Source: Lenisia limosa
Taxonomy: Eukaryota > Breviatea
Direction of reading: 5' to 3'
DNA length: 27,553 nucleotides
Assembly (NCBI GenBank): GCA_001655205.1
Contig: LPNZ01006770.1
Span: forward strand, 1 to 27,553
Shown here: in pieces, positions 21,301 through 27,553 of the stretch
Position numbering within the stretch: position 1 is the stretch's first letter
Layout of the letters: every line of letters begins with the position of its first letter
Position numbers and translations under genes: made by a program
The notes under the pieces: model-generated
The model's input: the letters and a program-made list of their open reading frames with translations, nothing else
What the model was told of the DNA's origin: nothing
Databases searched by the model: none

Positions 21301-21889
21301 TCCTGATGACACCAACATATGGATTTTTAAAAGTATTTAAAGTTCAATCTTCTTTTTTTTGTTGTTATTTCAGCATATCTGTTCACTCAATCTATGTTTT
21401 TTTTTGGATCATTTCACCCGGATTTTTCTTGAAACACCTTCCCAATTGATTATAACTTTTTTGCAATATTGCAGAGAGTCGAAGATATCAAAAAAAATTC
21501 TTGATAAAAACAGGAGTCAAGGGTGCTTTCTCTAACCCTCAAGGATATTCATCTTCTCCATTTGTCTGAAAATGGCGAGCAAGCAGTTTGGGAGTCAATA
21601 GATTACGTATGTGGACCCCTGTTTGATACGTGTTTCAAGACAATAATGAATATTTTTATGACCATTAGGAGAGCAGAATACTTGAGCCAAGATGCGGACA
21701 TGTTGCGCTGGCATACGACCAAAACCGACTTGCTGTCTTTGGTGGAGGTGATAATGAAAACGAATTCTATTCCAAGCTTCACACAGGTATGGCTTGGTCT
21801 GATGCTATATATACTATATGTCTGATGCTTTATGAAATCCTGACCGTATAGTGAACGTCAAACAGCTTCTGACTGAAGAGGACGACTAG
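18356..21889 (+). CDS. Coiled-coil and six-blade Kelch-repeat protein
   Basis: The C-terminal half is a Kelch beta-propeller with six blades, each with a hydrophobic-GG core: VMYKNNALFCGG, VVKDSSLFVIGG, VCYRDCIVVFGG, GEQMYVFGGWDE, NILVYGGFDGDNALSDIHLL and NRLAVFGGGDNE. The protein ends VNVKQLLTEEDD and TAG. Ahead of it is a highly charged helix (19722-20108) with many KEEREKQ-type repeats, then a basic Ser/Pro linker. The N-terminus from ATG 18356 (GDSAMLPIIVAPPFLEGV) and Ser/Pro-rich exons at 18992-19537 come first. From 18992 to the stop, 17 exons join in phase (556 residues). Between 18591 and 18992 several splicings fit and the order is unresolved. Total length is near 670 residues. Kelch propellers usually bind partners; the coiled coil suggests a dimeric scaffold. 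No catalytic or BTB domain is visible. Intron 21228-21543 is unusually long. Confidence 0.87.
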
Positions 21890-21983
21890 ATCTCTGAAAC
21901 AAATAGAGGGGTTTTATCATAAGGTGATATTGAGTTAAAGGTCATTGCAAATGTATTCTGTTTTCTTGGTTAGCCAAGCTACA

Positions 21984-22531
21984 CTAGAACAACAAATGAG
22001 AACCGTGTGTGATCTTCACCTTCTTGGCAGCTCTTTGCTTTTTAACCTTAATGTTCGACAGCTGGCTTCCGTCTACGAGTCCCCAATCTGAGAGTTAACC
22101 ACGTTTCGCTAACCTACCGAAAAGCAGCTCTTTGGTGACGGGTCGGCTGTTCTTTAACGGCAGTCTTGGGTTACAGTCTGGTGCTGATGCGAGGGTTTTC
22201 CAAGAGATAAAGGGTCGGCCTTCAGACGATCGTGTCTCGACGGTTTGCACAATGCCGCCAAGAATCTAAAGGTTAAAACTCAATCTTTCCCCAACACTAT
22301 CATCTTTGGAAAATTCGGTAATGGATACTCGTTTCTTTCCTTTTAACCCGAGAAGAGCAATCTAGACCATAAATCAGTCCACAAAAAGAGACTCAACATA
22401 CAATAAAGAACATGGTTTGTTGGTGAGCTGGAAAGTGGGTACTGTTCATGAAACAGTGTAACAAGACCCTTCTGAAAAGTTAACAATGAAATGAATGGTT
22501 ATCCATACCCTGGTACAGGAGTTACGGCCAT
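21984..22531 (-). CDS. Small orphan protein, 136 residues
   Basis: I do not recognise this protein. Five exons join in phase (22531-22509, 22471-22402, 22361-22296, 22265-22118, 22087-21984) to 136 residues ending in TAG. The introns are 30-40 nt with GT-AG ends, and two have a clear TTAAC branch-like site just before the acceptor. It starts MAVTPVPGRVLLHCF; the middle reads KGKKRVSITEFSKDDS and GGIVQTVETRSSEGRPFISW; the end is strongly basic (NIKVKKQRAAKKVKITHG). No signal peptide is evident. A short hydrophobic patch around TMFFIIALLG is too short for a confident membrane segment. It converges on the Kelch gene with 94 bp between stops, and its start lies 180 bp downstream of the stop of the next minus-strand gene. 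The basic tail could bind nucleic acid or membrane; this is speculation. Confidence 0.6.
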
Positions 22532-22711
22532 TCTGAGGATAAAGTCTTCAATTAAAGGAATGCAAGAAACTGAATAGTAAAAAGGTGAAAAGAGGATACA
22601 CAAGAAACTTGTATGAATATTCCAGCCCACATTTGGACCGAGTAATCGGCTTCTTTGGTGGAAATTGTGTCAACGATTCTTGGAAAGCGAACCTAGAAAG
22701 TTATTGAAAAA

Positions 22712-25700
22712 TCAATATCCCCAGTACTTTGGGCGATACTCTTGGGCAGCATCAATGCCTTCTTGGATTAGGGCGTCAACTTCATCCATTGAAGAGTTCA
22801 GTTCTGGCTTAACAACTGCTTCTAGACCGGGTTCGTTGATAAGGTTAACAACACACCCAGCAGTGGCCAAAACGTCTGAGATGTAAAAACACAAGTTGGA
22901 TTACCATTCACACAATCCATAAGAGGGTTAGTGATGTCGGAACGGTATGGGATGGGCATTGGGGGGGCTGTATACGTTGCACGGTTACTCGTAGCAACTA
23001 AGGGCTTCTTGAGGGTGAGTAGTTTGAAATAATCAGACTTGGAGGAAAAGGGGTTCGGATGTGAATGGTTCAGTTTGAGCTGCGTGGCCTCGGAGCAACG
23101 GAATGGTGAAGTCTAAAGGTATTGCCACATTGAATAGCTCCTTGAATAGTGAAAACAGTAGGATTAAGACTGACATACCCCCAAATTGTCCAACATAACA
23201 ATTGCGATGCTCGTGAAGTCAGCAGTGTCAACATGAGTTCTTTCACCTTCGTCACTCTCCTCAATCCAAATACCGAGACTACTAATTCCGACAATGTGTG
23301 TTCGAACCTTGAGGTTAAATGAGGCCTGGTCACTTACTTCATCCGGGCGGTCTTGGTTGGGAATGTAAGACTCTGGAATGCCTTCACGGGTTGAGTGTTC
23401 CATGTCAGGCTTGAAATCAGGGACTGGAATTTTGATGCCATTTCCAGCCTAAATTAGTGAAGCAAACAAGTGAGATAAGACCTACCAATGTCACCGTCAC
23501 GTTGTTATCGGCATCTTCATGAAGAGACGTAAACGCAAAAACGGAGGCGTCTCTGAGCAATCATGCTTTATTCAGCCCAAAAGTATTCAATTGTTTGGTG
23601 AAAAAATCAACACTGTCAGATTATTGATTTCCTTTCAAACTTTCCGGGGACGGAAGCGGCAACAATAAGATGGAGGGTGGCTAATGTGTTTGTACGCCGA
23701 GAATGCACCGATATAAACCTGGAAAATGAAAGATGAGGTGTATTGGTCTACCTTGGCGGAAACGAATGGTGGTGGGGCCACCTGGCCAAGACTCTATGTT
23801 CTGAGATTGAGAGAATCTGCAAGAATAAGAAGATAGTGCACATAATGGCAAGCAGCCAACCTGAATAGAAAACGCAGTCACTGCAAGCACCAAGTTGGGA
23901 ACTAGTTGGTTAACACAATATACAGGGACAAACATCCTTGAATTGCATGCACAGAGACGAAAGGGTCGGAAGACTGAGTTTGAGCTAAGGCTGGTAACTG
24001 CGCAACGCCAGGTGTCTAATAATTAGCAAAAATAAAACCAGCCTTACTGGTCCAGAAACAGTGTAAACTGCAGTTGGGGAAGCAACAACACTCGAAAGTC
24101 CGGAGAGAGAAATAGCCGAAATGGGTTCATGACGAGTTGAAGGCTGAGCGCTGGCTGTATTGACCTATCACGTGAGTCCAGTTTATCTTCAACAAAACCA
24201 ACATTATCAGAGGCAGTTTTTCGTGAAATAGGGCGACTTTCGCTATTCAGTCCATTGAAAAAACTCCAAACTTCAGAATCCAGAAAAGGGGCAATAGGAT
24301 ATGCACCTAAAAAATGACAATTCAAAGAGGTCAGAAATCCTACAGCTGGTACCCAGGTTTGAAACAGAAAACGAAAGATTTTTTGGCAAGTCAAGATTGA
24401 GTGCACTTGAAGTTTGGTGGGGCCTCGCATCAACTTGGAAGTAAAAGTGGACAAAGTTCTTTCATACAATTATTGCCCAGGTTGGGAGAACAGTGTCCAG
24501 TTGAATGTGGACTATGGCAAGTCCAATAGTCAATGTACGCCATTGGCTCATCAACACTGGCTCCGACAACTGACAGTGGTGGAGGGGTTGGAAGACTTCC
24601 GACGTAAACTGGTCTTTGTTGTCTGAAGAAAAATGTAAATATATTGCCTCTCAGACTGTGGAAGACATGGTTCCCAAGTAAGAACCCTCGTGGAGCACGT
24701 AACAGTCAGCCGCGGGTTCAGTGAGTTGCACTCCCAAGACATGCCTAAGGGTTAATCGCGAAAAAGGCTGCCTACAAGATATACTGTCATCAGTGGACAA
24801 TTCAGCAAGTGGACGAGCAAACGGGAGACAAACAGGTTTCTGCAACACTGTGAGTTGTCTTATTTGGTTTAACAATGACTCCAATTCCGAACTCACATCA
24901 TTATGGTCAGTTCGCTTAATAAGCTCAAGAGACATAACAGCTATCGTTACTCTCGTGCGTGAACGAATCGCAATCACAGTTTCACCTAGAAATAAAATTG
25001 GAAAGATAAGGACCAACCTTTTCTATTCGGAAGTGAAGCAGCTATACCAAGTATTGTGCCAGGACATCTTAAAGCTCGATAATAGTGGTTGCCTCTTTTC
25101 ATAATAGAAAATTCAACTGTTTTCAGAGTGTACTAAAGGCGGTAAGGAAGATAAAAACCCTCACCTCATCATTTCGATGGGGAACCATGAGGTGCATAAC
25201 TAGGTTGTCAACCCTCAAAATGTGTCATACCAAGAATATGCGGGCGTTTTCGACAGGGTGAGAGCAGAATTGGCAATCCATTAACCTGAGCCGGGTAACA
25301 AGAACGACAACGCCTACCAAGGCAATTGTCATGAGAGAAGACTGTGGGACTGGGTTACTAATTTCTTCCATGGCATCTTCAGCAATAAACGCTCGGAGAA
25401 GGTCACGCGGAATATTCAGGGTAACGTCACTTGATTCAATATTCGAAACCTTGTTCATGAGAGAACAAGCTGGCTTACTTGACGTTCAATTTGAGAGAAT
25501 TCAAAACCAAGGTGCCTATCCCACCCAAACTCCAAAAAATAGTCAAGATCTTGAGAAGATATATAAAATTAATGGATAAATGGTAACAAACCGGTGGGTG
25601 CACTTTGATTAGAGTAAAGGAAAGTCGTGTCTGCAGTCGTAATGGGATCAGAAAGCAGATTGTCAATGACTTGATTTTCTAAGAGTTCAGCGTCTTTCTT

Positions 25701-26627
25701 AAATGCCTTGATCTCGTCGCATTCATCGCGGTCGGTGTTCAAACCTTGGGTTTCCTTTGGAAGATATAAATCCCCTGAAATACCCCTTAGCTTTGAATTA
25801 CAAGAGGCAGGGAGGGCTTCTTTCCCTCTAACAAACGGCTCAGTATTCACAAACCGAGAAGCATTGAAAAAGTACTCAGAATCAAGGTCTATATGATGAT
25901 CATCTTCGCCATCAGACCATCTGTCGTATATATACTCTGAGTGAAGCTTCTTTCTCTTTTCACGAACTTTTAGCTGTGAGCGAGGATGAACAGTCACATT
26001 ATGTAATGTCTGCTTTGCTTGAAATTCTACTAAATTTTCATCAGAATAAGACTTCTCAACTTCTTCGCCTTCAACTTCACTTTCAGTAGCTACCAGTCCT
26101 TCAATGAAAACATCTTCTTTTTTACCTTCATCAACTCTTCTTTTCAACTGTCTTTTCTGGTTCTTCTTTGAACTCTTACGCTTGTCAGATTCATTTTGAA
26201 TCTTGAGGGTGGGTTTGAATTTGCAGAACTTGGCCTTGTGAAAGAACTCGGCAATATTGGCAATAGACTTGGCCGCGACTGAGGACGGACTCGAGTCGGC
26301 AATGCGGGAGGCACGAGACGTCACACAGCAGTCGGAGAACTGCGATGGAACAGCGCTGTCGACAACTCGTGCTGTCTGTAATTCATCGACTGAATCCACG
26401 GTATGACATGACGCAATTTTCGGAAATATTGACGCCGGGAAGGGGTCTAAAACGTGAAAGAAGTCAACTTAATCGGATTTTGAGTCATGAGACCGAGGAG
26501 GCATGAGACCCCACATCCCATCATGTCACGTCCCAATCTGTCTGGAGGACTTGTCAAACAGTGCCCAATCCCATTTTATCATCTTATCATTGCCTCCTCC
26601 AAAAACACACAACAACGAGTAGTCCAT
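22712..26627 (-). CDS. Large beta-rich orphan protein, about 980 residues
   Basis: No family is recognised. The model starts at ATG 26627 (MDYSLLCVFGGGNDKMIKWD) and runs through roughly 22 exons to TGA 22712. One exon at about 26355-25592 encodes a low-complexity region rich in Lys, Glu and Ser (KRKSSKKNQKRQLKRRVDEG) that looks disordered and possibly nuclear. The remaining 650 residues alternate short strands, for example ETVIAIRSRTRVTIAVMSLE, LTIGLAIVHIQLDTNF, NLVLAVTAFSIQILSISE and RTHIVGISSLGIWIEE, as in a degenerate beta-propeller. The end is more helical (NSSMDEVDALIQEGIDAAQE) and finishes YRPKYWGY. Most junctions keep phase with clean GTAAGT or GTGAGT donors. The exon 1 to exon 2 junction (a 174-nt intron ending at GACAG) is the least sure; an alternative exon may begin after TTTTAG near 26449. 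A nuclear propeller scaffold is one guess among several. Confidence 0.75.
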
Positions 26628-26887
26628 AACTGAATATTTTCTTACACTCAAAAACAAACCATCACCAAAACCGCCCAACCACTCTACAATTCTTACACTG
26701 AACTATTTCCCTTTACAACAACCTAAATTCCTAAAAAAATATATTTGAAAAAGTGAATCTTGGTATGTAAGACGAAGATACCAAAATCTTACTCACCTAT
26801 ATAGCTGTGGGCACTAAAGAAACTGGATAGTATTCATTGGAACAATTTTTTAATAAAAATCATTTAAAATCCCGAAATCTCATGTTT
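26628..26887. other. Intergenic region between two orphan genes
   Basis: This 260-bp AT-rich spacer lies downstream of one minus-strand gene and upstream of another. It contains a possible last exon for the upstream gene around 26785-26815 (SAHSYI before a GTGAGT donor). Otherwise nothing is visible. Confidence 0.4.
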
Positions 26888-27473
26888 TTACCAAATTCTC
26901 TCATTTAGTTGATGAAAAAAGAAGTTATACAATGCTACTACAAATGGGAAATACAATAACATTAATATGTGGCAACAAACCTAAATCAGTGCGGCAGCCT
27001 GAGTCAGCAGACAATGGGCAAACGGACGAAGTAACACCGAAATCTGAGCCGGACGGTGCAATAACTGCAGACGACTTTTGTGAAAGAAAGGGAGGCAGAG
27101 ATTCTCTAAACGTTGCTGCAGTGGTTGGAGTTGGAACGGGCTTTTGCGGTCGAAGAATAGAAAATACAGGTTCAACAATTTGGTGCCGATCAGTGAAAGC
27201 CTTGTCATGCTTTTCATATGCATTGTTTACGTCACAATGGACAGCATCAATCTCCTTCTCTTCAGCTTCTTCCACTTTGGATACACGCTTCGACTGTGTT
27301 GCCTGAGAAAAAGCATTCACCTGACTAAGAGCTTGTAAGTAATCATCGCTTCCGTTATCAATTTCCCATGCCTGTTCATATCCAGTCCTAGTTCGACTGA
27401 AGCGCTGGCTTGCTGTCTCAATAGCTGTGGTTCCAAGTAGTTTGGCAAAATCAGAGACAATGCCTTCCCCCAT
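26888..27473 (-). CDS. Orphan protein, perhaps 5'-truncated at window edge
   Basis: I do not recognise this protein. The long exon from ATG 27473 to 26981 reads about 164 codons: MGEGIVSDFAKLLGTTAIET, then RTGYEQAWEIDNGSDDYLQA, then EIDAVHCDVNNAYEKHDKA, then a Pro/Ser/Thr-rich part (PQKPVPTPTTAATF). A 43-nt intron (GTTTGT...TTGTAG) leads in phase to ALYNFFFHQLNERIW and TAA at 26888. The N-terminal half looks helical and the C-terminal half disordered. An in-frame TGA lies just upstream of the ATG. However, a GTGAGT donor at about 27522 with phase-compatible sequence (NLDSSITL) suggests a further exon that runs off the window edge and joins just after the ATG. If so, the true start is outside the window. 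Confidence 0.55.
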
Positions 27474-27553
27474 TATCAATCACAAAAGAAACAAAATAAT
27501 GGGTCACGCCATTCACTCACTAAGTGTAATAGAACTATCAAGGTTAGCCCCAG

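Noticed and set aside
24310-24350. Open frame running through GTACCAGCTG...TTTTTTAG as one exon of the large orphan
   Set aside because: A splice here, combined with a 33-nt intron just upstream, restores a frame (LNLDLPKNLSFSVSNLG) that reads more like protein than the unspliced frame.

Overview
The window is nuclear DNA from a microbial eukaryote with motile or sensory cilia. Genes are cut by many GT-AG introns, most only 25-60 nt long and often with a CTAAC-like branch site. Ciliary and centriolar genes are present, all three standard stop codons are used as stops, and there are no operons or ribosome binding sites. Three runs of N mark a draft assembly. I cannot name the lineage. Gene models were spliced by hand by requiring GT/AG borders and matching codon phase; they have not been checked against transcripts.

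Layout, left to right. An unrecognised minus-strand gene lies at about 105-886, beside a stretch to 1340 whose coding strand I could not settle. CFAP418 (C8orf37), a ciliary protein, lies at 1656-3172 (-). A membrane-anchored calcineurin-like phosphoesterase of the yeast DCR2 / plant purple acid phosphatase-like type lies at 4090-7172 (-). A CEP135/Bld10 centriole cartwheel protein lies at 7602-13220 (-), with an internally duplicated block of coiled-coil exons. A small gene with a possible PH-like fold lies at 13631-14244 (+). ATG7, the autophagy E1 enzyme, lies at 14411-17723 (-) and is complete with 23 exons. A coiled-coil plus six-blade Kelch protein lies at 18356-21889 (+). A small orphan lies at 21984-22531 (-). 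A large beta-rich orphan of about 980 residues lies at 22712-26627 (-). Another orphan, perhaps 5'-truncated by the window edge, lies at 26888-27473 (-).

The genes do not form one pathway. CFAP418 and CEP135/Bld10 both serve the basal body and cilium and lie on the same strand with only the phosphoesterase between them. ATG7 and the Kelch gene diverge from a shared 630-bp upstream region. The small + gene and ATG7 converge, as do the Kelch gene and the 136-residue orphan. I found no mobile element, CRISPR array, rRNA or convincing tRNA. The most unusual item is the tandem exon-module expansion inside CEP135/Bld10. I see no evidence of a previously undescribed multi-gene system.
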